DNA from: Candidatus Hebobacterum abditum
GTDB taxonomy: Bacteria > Armatimonadota > Hebobacteria > Hebobacterales > Hebobacteraceae
Length of the DNA stretch: 35,060 nt
Assembly (NCBI GenBank): GCA_029821875.1
Contig: JALGXW010000038.1
Coordinates: 1 to 35,060 of the forward strand
Direction: 5' to 3'
A model generated the notes under the pieces. It did not search any database, was not told the DNA's origin, and saw nothing but the letters and a program-made list of their open reading frames with translations. Every line of letters begins with the position of its first letter. Within the stretch, counting starts at the first letter, position 1. This document shows positions 23,405-31,896 of the stretch, piece by piece. The position numbers and the translations under genes are program-made.

Positions 23405-24458
23405 CACGCGTCAAGAGCTAGCTCCTTCGGCCCCCGAAGCCGGCCCCTTCGAGTCGCGGACGGGGCGAGCAGCAGAGGGCCCTCCGGCGCTTCGCCGTCG
23501 CCCGCGACGTCTTCGGCGGACGGGCGCGATCCGGGACATGGTGAGGGAGACCCGGTTGCGGCCACAGCAGTTCATCTACCCTCTCTTCGCGACTTCGGGC
23601 ACCAGCACGCAGGAGGAGATCGACGCTCTCCCCGGCCAGTACCGCCTCTCGCCGGATCGGCTTGTCGAGCAGGCGAAGCGGGCATGGGACCTCGGCATCC
23701 CGGCGGTGCTGCTTTTCGGACACGCGGAGCACAAGGATGAGATGGGAAGCGAGGCCGCGGACCCCCGCGGGATCACCCAGCAGGCGGCGCGAGCGCTCAA
23801 GAGCAACTTGCCCGACCTGGTCGTGATGACGGATGTATGTCTGTGTGCCTACACCACACACGGTCACTGCGGGCTGGTGGATGAGAAGGGACAGATCCTG
23901 AACGACCCCACGCTGGAGGTCCTGGCCAAGGTATCCCTGTCCCACGCGGAAGCCGGGGCCGACATGGTGGCTCCGTCGGACATGATGGACGGGCGCGTCG
24001 GCGCCATCCGTCAGGCCCTCGACGCGGCCGGCCGGGAGGACATCGGCATCATGGCCTACGCGGCAAAATACGCGTCCGCCTTCTACGGGCCGTTTCGGGA
24101 AGCTGTCGACTCCGCGCCGCAGTTCGGCGACCGGCGCGGCTACCAGATGGATCCGGCCAACTGCAGAGAGGCGCTGCGCGAGGCGAAGCTCGACGTCGAA
24201 GAGGGCGCGGATATCGTCATGGTGAAGCCGGCCCTGGCTTATCTGGATGTCATCGCCGCGGTGCGACCCGCGGTCGACGTGCCGGTGGCGGCCTACAATG
24301 TCAGCGGGGAGTATGCGATGGTGGCGGCGGCGGCGGAGCGGGGCTGGGTCGAGCCGCGAGCTCTTACCCTCGAGGTGCTAACGAGCATAGCGCGTGCGGG
24401 CGCAGACATGATCATCACCTATCACGCGCTGGAGGCGGCCGCATGGCTCAAGGCGTAA
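23397..24458 (+). CDS. hemB: Porphobilinogen synthase (delta-aminolevulinate dehydratase)
   Basis: Condenses two 5-aminolevulinates to porphobilinogen. The 353-residue protein has the zinc-type metal site [14 protein letters not shown] (Cys148, 150, 158), pointing to a zinc-dependent enzyme, and the two Schiff-base lysines Lys224 (MAYAAKYAS) and Lys277 (VMVKPAL). The N-terminal 40 residues are arginine- and proline-rich and variable; the conserved part starts at [20 protein letters not shown] later start cannot be ruled out, but the GTG at 23397 fits the overlapping layout of the operon. The stop overlaps the next gene by 16 bases. Confidence 0.96.
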   Translation: MTDTRQELAPSAPEAGPFESRTGRAAEGPPALRRRPRRLRRTGAIRDMVRETRLRPQQFIYPLFATSGTSTQEEIDALPGQYRLSPDRLVEQAKRAWDLGIPAVLLFGHAEHKDEMGSEAADPRGITQQAARALKSNLPDLVVMTDVCLCAYTTHGHCGLVDEKGQILNDPTLEVLAKVSLSHAEAGADMVAPSDMMDGRVGAIRQALDAAGREDIGIMAYAAKYASAFYGPFREAVDSAPQFGDRRGYQMDPANCREALREAKLDVEEGADIVMVKPALAYLDVIAAVRPAVDVPVAAYNVSGEYAMVAAAAERGWVEPRALTLEVLTSIARAGADMIITYHALEAAAWLKA

Positions 24459-25564
24459 GTGGGCCTGCAGAGCTGTCGGCCCAGGACCGATCGATCATCA
24501 CCCTGATTCAGGCGTCGTTCCCTTTGGTGCGGCGCCCATTCGAGGTGATCGCTGGCGGGTTGGGGACCAGCGAGGAGGCCGTGCTGGGCCGGCTGGCCCG
24601 CCTAAAGGAGGCGGGGCTTGTCCGCAAGATCGGTCCGGTCCTCGAACCTGCCAGGTTCGGCATCTCCAGCGAACTGATCGCGGTGCAGGTCTCGCCCGAG
24701 GAATTGGAGAGAGTCGGCGAAGCGGTCTCGCTCTGGCGTCCCGTCACTCACTGCTACGCCCGCTCCCATCCCGTCAACCTTTGGCTGGCTGCGCTGTCCG
24801 CCGAAGAGCAGTGGTTCGAGGAGGCACGGGAGCGAATCCTGGCGAGGCCGGGAGTGCTGGGCGTCTGGCGGCTCCCTGCGGTCCGGCGGTTCAAGGTTGC
24901 GGTCAGGTTCGACCTCACGGGCCAAACGGGGCCTGATGTCGAAAGCCCCGCGGCGGCAGCCAACGAAATGGACGAGGCCTCGCCGGCGCCACCTTCGAGC
25001 AGCGCGCAGGAGGAGCTTGACCTGCATGTGCTCGCGGCCTTGGAAGCGGATCTGCCCCTACATCCAGAGCCATTCTCTGCACTGGCTCTGACCCATGGTC
25101 TGGACGAGGCACAAATCATCTCCACGCTGCAGCAATGGAGGGCCAACGGCCGGATCCGGCGGTACGGCGCCCTGGTCAGCCATCTGCGCCTCGGCTTTGT
25201 GGCAAACGCGATGACAGTGTGGCAGGTGTCCGCTGAGCGAGTGGAAGAGGTCGGGACCGCGCTCGCCTCCTCCTCGCACGTTTCTCATTGCTATGAGCGA
25301 CCGGCCTTCCCGGAGTTTCCGTTCAACCTCTACGCCATGGTCCATGAGAGGTCCCGAGAGCGATGCACGGCCGTAGTTGAGGAGCTCTCCGGTCGTTGTC
25401 GTGACAGTCCGCGGGCGGTGCTGTTCTCGACGAGCGAGTTCAAGAAGTCCTCGCCCAGGTACGCTGAACTGCTTGCCGAGCGCGTGAGTCCGCCCGAGGG
25501 CGCTTCGCTCCGGACGGGCACTAGCGGGACATGTGCAAAGCAGAGCACGGATGGAAAACGGTGA
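24443..25564 (+). CDS. ahbAB: Siroheme decarboxylase, AhbA-AhbB fusion
   Basis: Removes two acetate carboxyls from siroheme to give 12,18-didecarboxysiroheme. AhbA and AhbB are normally two small homologous proteins with an Lrp/AsnC-like fold that form a heterodimer; here they are one 373-residue chain. Half 1 (about 10-160) has the helix-turn-helix-like start and [16 protein letters not shown] (101-116). Half 2 (about 188-345) has [10 protein letters not shown] and FNLYAMVH. The VTH/VSH-Y-R and NLW/NLY pattern is typical of the decarboxylase family. A proline/serine/alanine-rich linker joins them (about 165-190). The last 25 residues look unstructured. The ATG has GGAGG seven bases upstream. 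It should not be read as a transcription factor despite the fold. Confidence 0.88.
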   Translation: MAQGVSGPAELSAQDRSIITLIQASFPLVRRPFEVIAGGLGTSEEAVLGRLARLKEAGLVRKIGPVLEPARFGISSELIAVQVSPEELERVGEAVSLWRPVTHCYARSHPVNLWLAALSAEEQWFEEARERILARPGVLGVWRLPAVRRFKVAVRFDLTGQTGPDVESPAAAANEMDEASPAPPSSSAQEELDLHVLAALEADLPLHPEPFSALALTHGLDEAQIISTLQQWRANGRIRRYGALVSHLRLGFVANAMTVWQVSAERVEEVGTALASSSHVSHCYERPAFPEFPFNLYAMVHERSRERCTAVVEELSGRCRDSPRAVLFSTSEFKKSSPRYAELLAERVSPPEGASLRTGTSGTCAKQSTDGKR

Positions 25565-25566
25565 CC

Positions 25567-26874
25567 ATGACAGATGCGCAGTCTCGGAGTCTACTGGCTG
25601 AAGCGGCGCGGCTGATACCAGGCGGGGTGAACAGCCCGGTGCGTGCGTTCGGAGCAGTGGGGGGCACACCTCGCTTCCTCGCCCGAGGGTCGGGATCCCG
25701 CGTGTGGGATGTGGATGGCAACGAGTACGTCGACTGTGTGGGGTCCTGGGGCCCCCTCATCCTGGGCCACGCCCGACCGGAGGTGGTGGAGGCGGCATGC
25801 GAGGCTGCGCGCTTGGGCACCACGTTCGGTGCCCCGACTGAGGGAGAGGTCTTGCTCGCACGAGCCATTACGAAAGCGATCCCATCGATCGAGTCGGTAC
25901 GCCTCGTCAACTCGGGCACTGAGGCCGTGATGAGCGCCATCCGCTTGGCTCGCGCCTACACCGAGCGTACCAAGGTGGTCAAGTTCGAGGGCGCCTACCA
26001 CGGGCACAGCGATGGTCTGCTGGCGCGCGCCGGCTCCGGGCTTGCAACTCTTGGGCTGCCGACGTGCCCGGGAGTGCCGCCGCCCTGGACGGCGGAGACG
26101 GTTGTCGTGCCATACAACGATCCCGATGCTGTCGAGACCGTGTTCGGCTCGCTCGGCGAAGAGATCGCCTGCGTCCTGGCGGAGCCGGTAGCCGGCAATA
26201 TGGGGGTGGTGCCGCCGGCGGAGGGTTTTCTGGATTCCCTCAGGACTGCGAGCGAAAAGGCCGGGGCTCTGTTGGTGTTCGATGAGGTCATCACAGGTTT
26301 CCGGGTGCACGCGGGCGGCGCCCAGGCCGCATACGGAGTGACTCCCGATCTTACGATACTGGGCAAGATTCTCGGCGGCGGGTTCCCAATCGGCGCCTTC
26401 GGCGGCCGTCGGGACATCATGGACATGCTGGCTCCATCCGGCCCTGTCTACCAGGCCGGGACGCTCTCCGGGAACCCGGTGGCCTGTGCCGCGGGTCTCG
26501 CCACGCTCCGGCTCCTGGAAAGCGAGACGCCGCACGGCATGCTGGAGCGGCGGACGGGCCGTCTCGCCGATGGTCTCAGGAAGGCCGCGCGCGATGCCGG
26601 CGTGTCGGTCTGGGTGAATCGCGTCGCGTCGATGTTGACTCTGTTCTTCACGGACCAGATTGTGAGTAACTACGCTACGGCAGCGACCAGTGATCTGAAG
26701 CGCTATGCGCGCTTCTTCCATGGGATGCTCGCGCGCGGCGTGTATCTTCCGCCATCCCAATTCGAGGCCATCTTCGTTTCGGCGACCCACAGCGATGAGG
26801 ATGTGGGGTTCATCTGCGAGGCCGCGCAGGCCGCCTTGGGCGAGATCGCATCTCCCCAGGGACAGCCATGTTAG
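25567..26874 (+). CDS. hemL: Glutamate-1-semialdehyde 2,1-aminomutase
   Basis: PLP enzyme converting glutamate-1-semialdehyde to 5-aminolevulinate in the C5 pathway. The 435-residue protein has the PLP lysine Lys267 in ILGKILGGGFPIGAFGG, FDEVITGFR (238-246) with the cofactor-binding aspartate, and the family start LIPGGVNSPVRAF. The frame is open to 25531, but the ATG at 25567 sits two bases after the ahbAB stop and matches the normal N-terminus. The matching glutamyl-tRNA reductase (hemA) is not in this window. A 92-base stretch with no clear terminator separates it from the next gene. Confidence 0.96.
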   Translation: MTDAQSRSLLAEAARLIPGGVNSPVRAFGAVGGTPRFLARGSGSRVWDVDGNEYVDCVGSWGPLILGHARPEVVEAACEAARLGTTFGAPTEGEVLLARAITKAIPSIESVRLVNSGTEAVMSAIRLARAYTERTKVVKFEGAYHGHSDGLLARAGSGLATLGLPTCPGVPPPWTAETVVVPYNDPDAVETVFGSLGEEIACVLAEPVAGNMGVVPPAEGFLDSLRTASEKAGALLVFDEVITGFRVHAGGAQAAYGVTPDLTILGKILGGGFPIGAFGGRRDIMDMLAPSGPVYQAGTLSGNPVACAAGLATLRLLESETPHGMLERRTGRLADGLRKAARDAGVSVWVNRVASMLTLFFTDQIVSNYATAATSDLKRYARFFHGMLARGVYLPPSQFEAIFVSATHSDEDVGFICEAAQAALGEIASPQGQPC

Positions 26875-26966
26875 TCCGCGCAATTGCTGGCGGAGAGGCA
26901 TAGCCCCCGTCCACAGGGACCGTGGCAGTGACCGGAATCCGAGGACGAAAGGTAAGGAACAAACAC

Positions 26967-27971
26967 GTGGCACTGAAGGACGTTCGCCTTCCCCTAACCG
27001 ACCTGATATCACAGGTCGAGGAGGAAGTGCAGCGGGCAGAGATGGAGTTCATGTACGGCGCGGGGGCGGCCCGGCCGAGTCTGGGCATGGCGCGCGGCAG
27101 CCGGGTGCAGCCGCTCGTCCTCTTACTGTCGGCCGAGTGTGGCGGAGGCGCCGGTGCGCGCAGCGTGTCGCTGGCAAAGGTCGTCGAGTTCATTCATGCC
27201 GCTTCAATGGCGCACGACGGAGTGCTGGACGACGGCATTCGGGAGGGCGCTGCTCCGGCCAGCCGCGTCAGGTCGGCAAGCCAAACAGCCATCCTTCTGG
27301 GCGACTACCTCCTCGCGACAGCGTTCAGTGCCCTGGGATCGGATGGAAACATGGCGTTCCTGTCCGATCTGATGAGCGTTGTCGCGCAGATGTGCGAAGG
27401 ACAGGTGCGCCTCCTTCGATCGAGGGGGCGCTTCATCGCGGCGCCGGACTACCTGGACATCCTCAGAATGAGGGCCGGCAGCCTGACCGCGTTCTGCGCG
27501 AAGGCCGGCATGCTCACGGCAGACGGTCCCCGGGAGTGGGCCGATGCCCTCGGCAGGTTTGGCGAGCGATTTGGCGTCGCTTTCCATATCGCCGAAGAGA
27601 TCCTCGACCTCGTGGAAGACGACCCCGAGGGCTCAGCGACAGGGCGAGTGTTTGGCCCTGACCGCTGGTTCGTGTTCCCACTGGTGCAGGTTGCCCAGGC
27701 CGGGAGCGCCGAACGTGCGGCGCTGGCAGCGATTGCAGAGAAGGGCGAGTACTCTGAGAAGGACCTGGGTGTCATGCGCCAGCTCGCAGAGGACACCGGC
27801 GCGCTCTCCCGATGTTGGGAGATCGTGCAAAGCTGGCTCGGAGATGCTCTGGAGCACCTCGAGGTGATGCCAGAGACGGAGGCCAGGACGCTGCTCACCC
27901 GGACCGCGACTGATCTCTGCGGCGTGCGGCAGCACGCCGCCACAGAGCGCGTCCGGTCATCGGCGGGATGA
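26967..27971 (+). CDS. Divergent polyprenyl synthetase-like protein
   Basis: Resembles trans-isoprenyl diphosphate synthases over its whole length (about 334 residues from GTG 26967, which has AAGGAA seven bases upstream; an in-frame GTG at 26922 is also possible). The family motifs are all altered. The GGKRxRP substrate motif reads RGSRVQP, the first aspartate-rich motif HDDxxDD reads HDGVLDD, and the second (usually DDxLD) reads EEILD. The GLATE-like and DILQ-type helices remain, and LLGDYLLATAF matches the family. It may be a non-catalytic partner subunit, an enzyme with changed metal binding, or a synthase for a different chain. It is the last gene of the plus-strand run and may supply quinone side chains. 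Function uncertain. Confidence 0.7.
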   Translation: MALKDVRLPLTDLISQVEEEVQRAEMEFMYGAGAARPSLGMARGSRVQPLVLLLSAECGGGAGARSVSLAKVVEFIHAASMAHDGVLDDGIREGAAPASRVRSASQTAILLGDYLLATAFSALGSDGNMAFLSDLMSVVAQMCEGQVRLLRSRGRFIAAPDYLDILRMRAGSLTAFCAKAGMLTADGPREWADALGRFGERFGVAFHIAEEILDLVEDDPEGSATGRVFGPDRWFVFPLVQVAQAGSAERAALAAIAEKGEYSEKDLGVMRQLAEDTGALSRCWEIVQSWLGDALEHLEVMPETEARTLLTRTATDLCGVRQHAATERVRSSAG

Positions 27972-28057
27972 GCCGCGGATCGGCCCTTCGTTTCCCGGTG
28001 AAGGAGGGCAGGCGGGGATGCTCCCAGGTGTCCCGGTTGCCGCGCGGCAGACTCCGG
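27972..28057. other. Convergent intergenic region
   Basis: Eighty-six bases between the tail-to-tail plus-strand heme run and minus-strand fix operon. An imperfect hairpin (GCCCTTC 27983-27989 with GGAGGGC 28003-28009) is present but no T-run follows on either strand, so it is at most a weak bidirectional terminator. Confidence 0.35.
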
Positions 28058-28342
28058 CTAGCCGTTCCTGTAGTTGACGCCGAAGCCGCCGCGGGGATAG
28101 TCCCATTCGAGGTTGCCGCACTCGGCGCAGGCGACGCGGCAGGCGCCGCACTCGACACAGCCCTCGAAGAAGACGGTGATCTGGTCGTTCTCCCACCGGT
28201 ACGTGTTGACCGGGCAGATGTAGGTGCACTGCTTGAGCTCGCAGTCGCGGCACTTGGCCGGGTCCTTGATGCTCAGGTGGGACTCGGCGTCGGGGCGGAA
28301 GCCGTTGAGGTAGAGCTTCTGCTCGAGGGTGAGCTTCTTCAC
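28058..28342 (-). CDS. fixX: FixX-type ferredoxin
   Basis: Ferredoxin-like subunit of the FixABCX/ETF-quinone oxidoreductase complex, shuttling electrons to FixC and quinone. The 94-residue protein has cysteines at 31, 34, 39 and 43 and a second group at 62, 65, 68, 72 and 75 (CVECGACRVACAEC), and ends with the family signature WDYPRGGFGVNYRNG. I start at the GTG at 28342: GGAGG lies eight bases upstream and it overlaps the fixC stop as GTGA. An upstream GTG at 28357 would add five residues. It is the last gene of the fix operon. The C-terminal group is the canonical FixX [4Fe-4S] site; the first group is a partial second site. Confidence 0.94.
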   Translation of the reverse strand: MKKLTLEQKLYLNGFRPDAESHLSIKDPAKCRDCELKQCTYICPVNTYRWENDQITVFFEGCVECGACRVACAECGNLEWDYPRGGFGVNYRNG

Positions 28343-29643
28343 GCGATCGACCTCCACGCCTTGAAGAAGTCGATGGCCATGCGCCAGGGGGTGCGGCGGC
28401 GCATGGCGTCCCAGAAGATCTTGCGCTGCTTATTGCGTTTTGGCAGGCCGTCGACGGTGAGCATCTCACGCGCCGCCTCATTGAGGAAATCGGGATAGAG
28501 TGTGAAGAACTCGGGATGGGTCTCGAAGAAGCGGCCCATGTTACGGTACTTGTAGAGATCCTTGTAGATGTAGGTGTCGCGCAGGAGTTGATCGTAGTAG
28601 GCGAGACTCTCAGCGGAGAACTCGCCCCACTGGCTTGCGCGCAGGATGGCCTCCGCGGCGAGCTTGCCGGAGGTCATGGCGAGATTGGACCCCTCCCGGT
28701 GCATGCTGTTGACGAGCATGGCCGCGTCGCCGACGACGAGCATGCCGTGCGCGGAGAGCTTCGGCATGCCGTGCAGACCCCCCTCGGGAATGAGGTGGGC
28801 GAGGTACTCTCGAGTCTCTCCACCCTCCAGGAGCGGGGCGACCATAGGGTGGGACTTGAAGTGCTCGAGCATATCGTTTGGCTGGATGCCGCGCTCCACC
28901 AACTGGGAGACGAGGGTGCCGACGCCGATGGAAAGAGAGTCGCGGTTGGTGTAGATCCAGGCCGTGCCGACCATCCCCCAGCTCGCGTCGCAGTAGAGCT
29001 CGATAGTTGCCCCCTGGTCGCCGGTCAGGTTGAAGCGATCCTCTATGGATTCCCGGGGAAGAGCGATCACTTCTTTGACCCCGAGGGCCGCCTCGCTGGG
29101 AGGAATCTCCTCCCGCAGGCCTGCCTTCTGCGCGAGCAACGAGTTGACACCGTCGGCCGCGACCACCACGTCGGCATACAGGTCGCCATCGGGGCGTCCT
29201 GTGTGCACACCGACGACCTTGCCGTCCTCCATGATGGCGGATTCGACAACGGTCTCGGGGATGATCAAGGCCCCCGCCTCTCTCACCTTGCTCGCCATCC
29301 ACTTGTCGAACCGTGCTCGGAAGACGCTGAACGCGTTGTAGGGCTCCTGATCGAAGTCCTCGTGGCGGTGCGCCGCTTTGAAGGCCGCCCGCTCGGTGAG
29401 GACCCAGGCCTGGGTCTCAACGATGTGACGCTCGAGTGGCGCTTCCTTCCAGAACTCGGGGAAGATCTCGGCCGTGGGTTGAGTGTAGAGCACGCCCCCC
29501 ATGACGTTCTTCGACCCGGGGAAGTCGCCCCGCTCAACCACCGCGACGTTCACACCTTCCTTCGCCAGCAGGTGGGCGCAGGAGAGACCGGCGGGCCCGG
29601 CGCCGACGACGATGACCTCAAACTTCTCCCCGCGCTCACTCAC
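28339..29643 (-). CDS. fixC: FixC, ETF-quinone oxidoreductase-type flavoprotein
   Basis: FAD enzyme that passes electrons from the ETF (FixAB) to quinone together with FixX. The 434-residue protein opens with the FAD fingerprint VIVVGAGPAGLSCAHLL (about 10-26), has GVNSLLAQKAGL in the middle, and VVGDAAMLVNSMHREGSNLA near residues 305-324, all typical of FixC. A C-terminal part (DTYIYKDLYKYRN onward) matches the ETF-QO family. GTG start with GAGGAG six bases upstream, overlapping the fixB stop. It belongs to the same wide flavoprotein family as the double flavoprotein at 14482-17187 but to a different branch. Confidence 0.95.
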   Translation of the reverse strand: MSERGEKFEVIVVGAGPAGLSCAHLLAKEGVNVAVVERGDFPGSKNVMGGVLYTQPTAEIFPEFWKEAPLERHIVETQAWVLTERAAFKAAHRHEDFDQEPYNAFSVFRARFDKWMASKVREAGALIIPETVVESAIMEDGKVVGVHTGRPDGDLYADVVVAADGVNSLLAQKAGLREEIPPSEAALGVKEVIALPRESIEDRFNLTGDQGATIELYCDASWGMVGTAWIYTNRDSLSIGVGTLVSQLVERGIQPNDMLEHFKSHPMVAPLLEGGETREYLAHLIPEGGLHGMPKLSAHGMLVVGDAAMLVNSMHREGSNLAMTSGKLAAEAILRASQWGEFSAESLAYYDQLLRDTYIYKDLYKYRNMGRFFETHPEFFTLYPDFLNEAAREMLTVDGLPKRNKQRKIFWDAMRRRTPWRMAIDFFKAWRSIA

Positions 29644-30937
29644 TGGGCGCTCCTCTGCCCGGCAGACGGGTCTTCACGACGCGGGTGAGGGCCGGGACCA
29701 CCTCGTTGACATCGCCGACGATTCCATAGGTGGCGAGGTCGAAGATAGGCGCGTTCGGGTCGCTGTTGATGGCCACGATCACGTCAGAGGTCTCCATGCC
29801 CACCAGGTGCTGAATGGCCCCGGAGATGCCGCAGGCGATGTAGAGCCTGGGCCTGACTGTCTTGCCGGTCTGGCCAACCTGCCGGGGGTGCTCAATCCAA
29901 CCCTGATCCACCGCCGCCCGAGAGCCGGAGACGGCCCCGCCAAGGGCATTGGCGAGCTCGGCCAGCATCTGGAAGCCATCGGGCCCCCCGAGGCCGCGGC
30001 CGCCTGAGACGAGTATGTTGGCATCCTCTATGCGAACGGCGGAGGTGTCGGCCTCGCGTGCGTACTCAACGATCCGCAGGAGTACGGCGTCCTCGGCGAG
30101 CGCGAGTTCCTCAGTGACGATCTCACCCCCGCGGGAATCATCGCGGGTCGGCATGTCCATCACTCGCGGCCGGACGGTCGCCATCTGGGGCCGCTGCTTC
30201 TCACAGAGGATTGTTGCCATGATGTTGCCGCCGTAGGCGGGACGAGTCTGCTCGAGAAGCTTGGTCTGAGGATCGATGGAAAGGCCCGTGCAGTCAGCGG
30301 TCAGGCCCGTGCCGAGCCGAGTGGCGACTGCGCCTGCCAGGTCGCGCCCGGTCGTCGTCGCGCCGAGGAGCATGATCGCGGGCTGATACTTCTGGACGAG
30401 ATCGACGACGCCATGGAGATAGGGCTGAGTGCGATAGTGGGCGAGGACGGCGTCATCCATGAGGTAGACTGTGTCGGCGCCGTGCGCGAAGGCTTCCTTA
30501 GCAAGTGGATCGACCTGATGGCCCAGCAGGACGGAACACACCCGACCACCCAGGTCGGCTGCGAGCTGGCGGCCCTTTCCCAGCAGCTCCCAGGAAACGG
30601 CGGCAGGCCGGCCGTCAGCGTGTTCGACGAACACCCACACTTCGGGCGTGGGGCCCTCGCTCGGGGGAGCTGCCGCCTCTGCAGGGGCAGGCTCGGTCGC
30701 CGGCTCAGGGACGGCGACCTCTGCCGGCTCACCCTCGCTCATGGTGATGGCCGAAGTAGGACAAGCCTCCACGCACTTGCGGCAGCCGGTGCAGGCATCG
30801 GCGTCCACTACCGCAATGTCCTCTGCGTCCATCGAGATGGCGTCGACGGGGCAGATGCCAACGCACTGCTCGCAGCCAATGCAGGCGTCGCGGGCGATCT
30901 CGGCAATGCTCTTCTGCTTGTCTTCCCGATTGCCCAT
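29636..30937 (-). CDS. fixB: FixB / EtfA with N-terminal 2[4Fe-4S] ferredoxin domain
   Basis: Alpha subunit of the electron-transfer flavoprotein, binding FAD. The 433-residue protein has an extra N-terminal ferredoxin domain with two complete clusters: Cys19, 22, 25, 29 (CIGCEQCVGICP) and Cys49, 52, 55, 59 (CTGCRKCVEACP). A proline/alanine/glutamate-rich linker (about 68-97) follows, then the EtfA domain. In that domain ILVSGGRGLGGPDGF and GQTGKTVRPRLYIACGISGA mark the FAD site. Similar ferredoxin extensions are known in some bifurcating ETFs, such as CarE of Acetobacterium woodii. That supports an additional electron exit or entry to ferredoxin. ATG start six bases after fixA. Confidence 0.94.
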   Translation of the reverse strand: MGNREDKQKSIAEIARDACIGCEQCVGICPVDAISMDAEDIAVVDADACTGCRKCVEACPTSAITMSEGEPAEVAVPEPATEPAPAEAAAPPSEGPTPEVWVFVEHADGRPAAVSWELLGKGRQLAADLGGRVCSVLLGHQVDPLAKEAFAHGADTVYLMDDAVLAHYRTQPYLHGVVDLVQKYQPAIMLLGATTTGRDLAGAVATRLGTGLTADCTGLSIDPQTKLLEQTRPAYGGNIMATILCEKQRPQMATVRPRVMDMPTRDDSRGGEIVTEELALAEDAVLLRIVEYAREADTSAVRIEDANILVSGGRGLGGPDGFQMLAELANALGGAVSGSRAAVDQGWIEHPRQVGQTGKTVRPRLYIACGISGAIQHLVGMETSDVIVAINSDPNAPIFDLATYGIVGDVNEVVPALTRVVKTRLPGRGAPSE

Positions 30938-30943
30938 GGTGCG

Positions 30944-31762
30944 CTACTCCTCGAAGACGCCGTCGGCGAGGAGTCTATCGAGCAGGAGATCGGCGGCGCG
31001 GTCCGGGTTGCCGTCGTCGGCAGTCAGCATCTCGCCGCGCTCGCGCTGGGGCGGGGCGAAGATCCGTCGCACCTGGGTCGGCGATCCGGGGAGCCCCACC
31101 TCGGAGGGGTCTAGGCCCGTGTCGGCAGTACCCCAAACCGGGATCTCCGTGCGAAGGCCCTTGATGACCGCCGGCAGGGAGGCATAGCGCGGCTCGCCAG
31201 CTTCCTTGAGGATTGTGAGGAGGGCCGGCAATGGCGCGTCGACGACCTCCTCCGCGCCTTCCAAGAGGCGGCGACACCGAAGGCGCCGCGCCTCCACGTC
31301 GACCGATTCGATATTGCCCACATAGGTGATCTGAGAGAAGCCGAGACGAGTGGCGATGCCTGGACCAACCTGGGCCGTATCGCCGTCGATAGTCTGCTTG
31401 CCGCAGAGGACGAGATCGACCCTCTGCTCCTCGGCGAGGCCGCGAACTGCCGCCGCCAGGGCGGCCGAGGTGGCCAGGGTATCTGATCCGATGAGTGCTC
31501 GGTCAGAGAGCAGGATGGCGCGATCGACGCCAAAGGAGAGCGCCTTCTGGAGGGCTTCGACCGCCTGTGGCGGGCCCATACACAGGGCGGTGCACGTGCC
31601 GCCGTGGGTCTCCTTCAACTGGACTGCGGCCGCGATGGCCGGCATATCGAAGGGATTGATGATGGCCGGAATGCCCTCGCGGACCAAGGTGTTGGTCTCG
31701 GGGTCAATGCGGACCTGAGTCGTATCCGGCACCTGTTTGATGCAGACGACGGTGTTGAGCAA
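30944..31762 (-). CDS. fixA: FixA / EtfB, electron-transfer flavoprotein beta subunit
   Basis: Beta subunit of the FixABCX flavoprotein; in bifurcating systems it carries the bifurcating FAD and receives electrons from NADH. The 272-residue protein starts with the signature NTVVCIKQVPDT and has LCGKQTIDGDTAQVGPGIA (about 120-138) and the LPALLTILKEAGEPRY region typical of EtfB. The frame stays open to 31822, but the TTG at 31762 gives the standard N-terminus and has AGGTGG six bases upstream. The start codon is embedded in a run of seven T residues on the coding strand. A strong promoter lies upstream (31847-31875). Whether this version bifurcates is inferred from fixABCX order. Confidence 0.93.
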   Translation of the reverse strand: MLNTVVCIKQVPDTTQVRIDPETNTLVREGIPAIINPFDMPAIAAAVQLKETHGGTCTALCMGPPQAVEALQKALSFGVDRAILLSDRALIGSDTLATSAALAAAVRGLAEEQRVDLVLCGKQTIDGDTAQVGPGIATRLGFSQITYVGNIESVDVEARRLRCRRLLEGAEEVVDAPLPALLTILKEAGEPRYASLPAVIKGLRTEIPVWGTADTGLDPSEVGLPGSPTQVRRIFAPPQRERGEMLTADDGNPDRAADLLLDRLLADGVFEE

Positions 31763-31774
31763 AAAAAGCCACCT
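31760..31774 (-). promoter_or_regulatory. Ribosome binding site and TTG start of fixA
   Basis: Reading the minus strand: AGGTGG (31774-31769), a six-base spacer, then TTG (31762-31760). Spacer and start codon together contain seven consecutive T residues (31767-31761). No ATG or GTG lies close enough to give the conserved N-terminus, so TTG is the best start. Confidence 0.7.
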
Positions 31775-31846
31775 ACGAGCGCACCGTGGGCCACGGCGGC
31801 GGGACGTGGTAGGATGCGTCACTCGTCTATTCGATTATTCCGATCG

Positions 31847-31875
31847 ATTTTACGTGTTGCTGCAGAACATGTCAA
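31847..31875 (-). promoter_or_regulatory. Sigma-70-type promoter for fixABCX
   Basis: On the minus strand: TTGACA (31875-31870), 17-base spacer, TAAAAT (31852-31847). Transcription would start near 31840, leaving a leader of about 80 bases before fixA. The -35 lies just after the larE stop (31897), so fixABCX can be expressed separately from the sulfur-carrier genes upstream. No terminator with a T-run was seen between larE and this promoter. Confidence 0.65.
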
Positions 31876-31896
31876 GAACAGCGCTCGACCCTGCAC

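Noticed and set aside
24443-25564. Possible Lrp/AsnC transcription regulator
   Set aside because: The two domains carry the VTH/VSH-Y-R and NLW/NLY patterns of siroheme decarboxylase and sit among heme genes, so AhbA-AhbB is far more likely.
25591-27012. Long open frame (473 codons) on the minus strand
   Set aside because: Antiparallel to hemL, which has its full PLP signature; no ribosome site or protein features.
27983-28009. Hairpin as a rho-independent terminator
   Set aside because: The stem is imperfect with a large loop and no T-run follows on either strand.
28516-29688. Open frame of 390 codons on the plus strand
   Set aside because: Shadow of fixC; the translation lacks recognisable domains.
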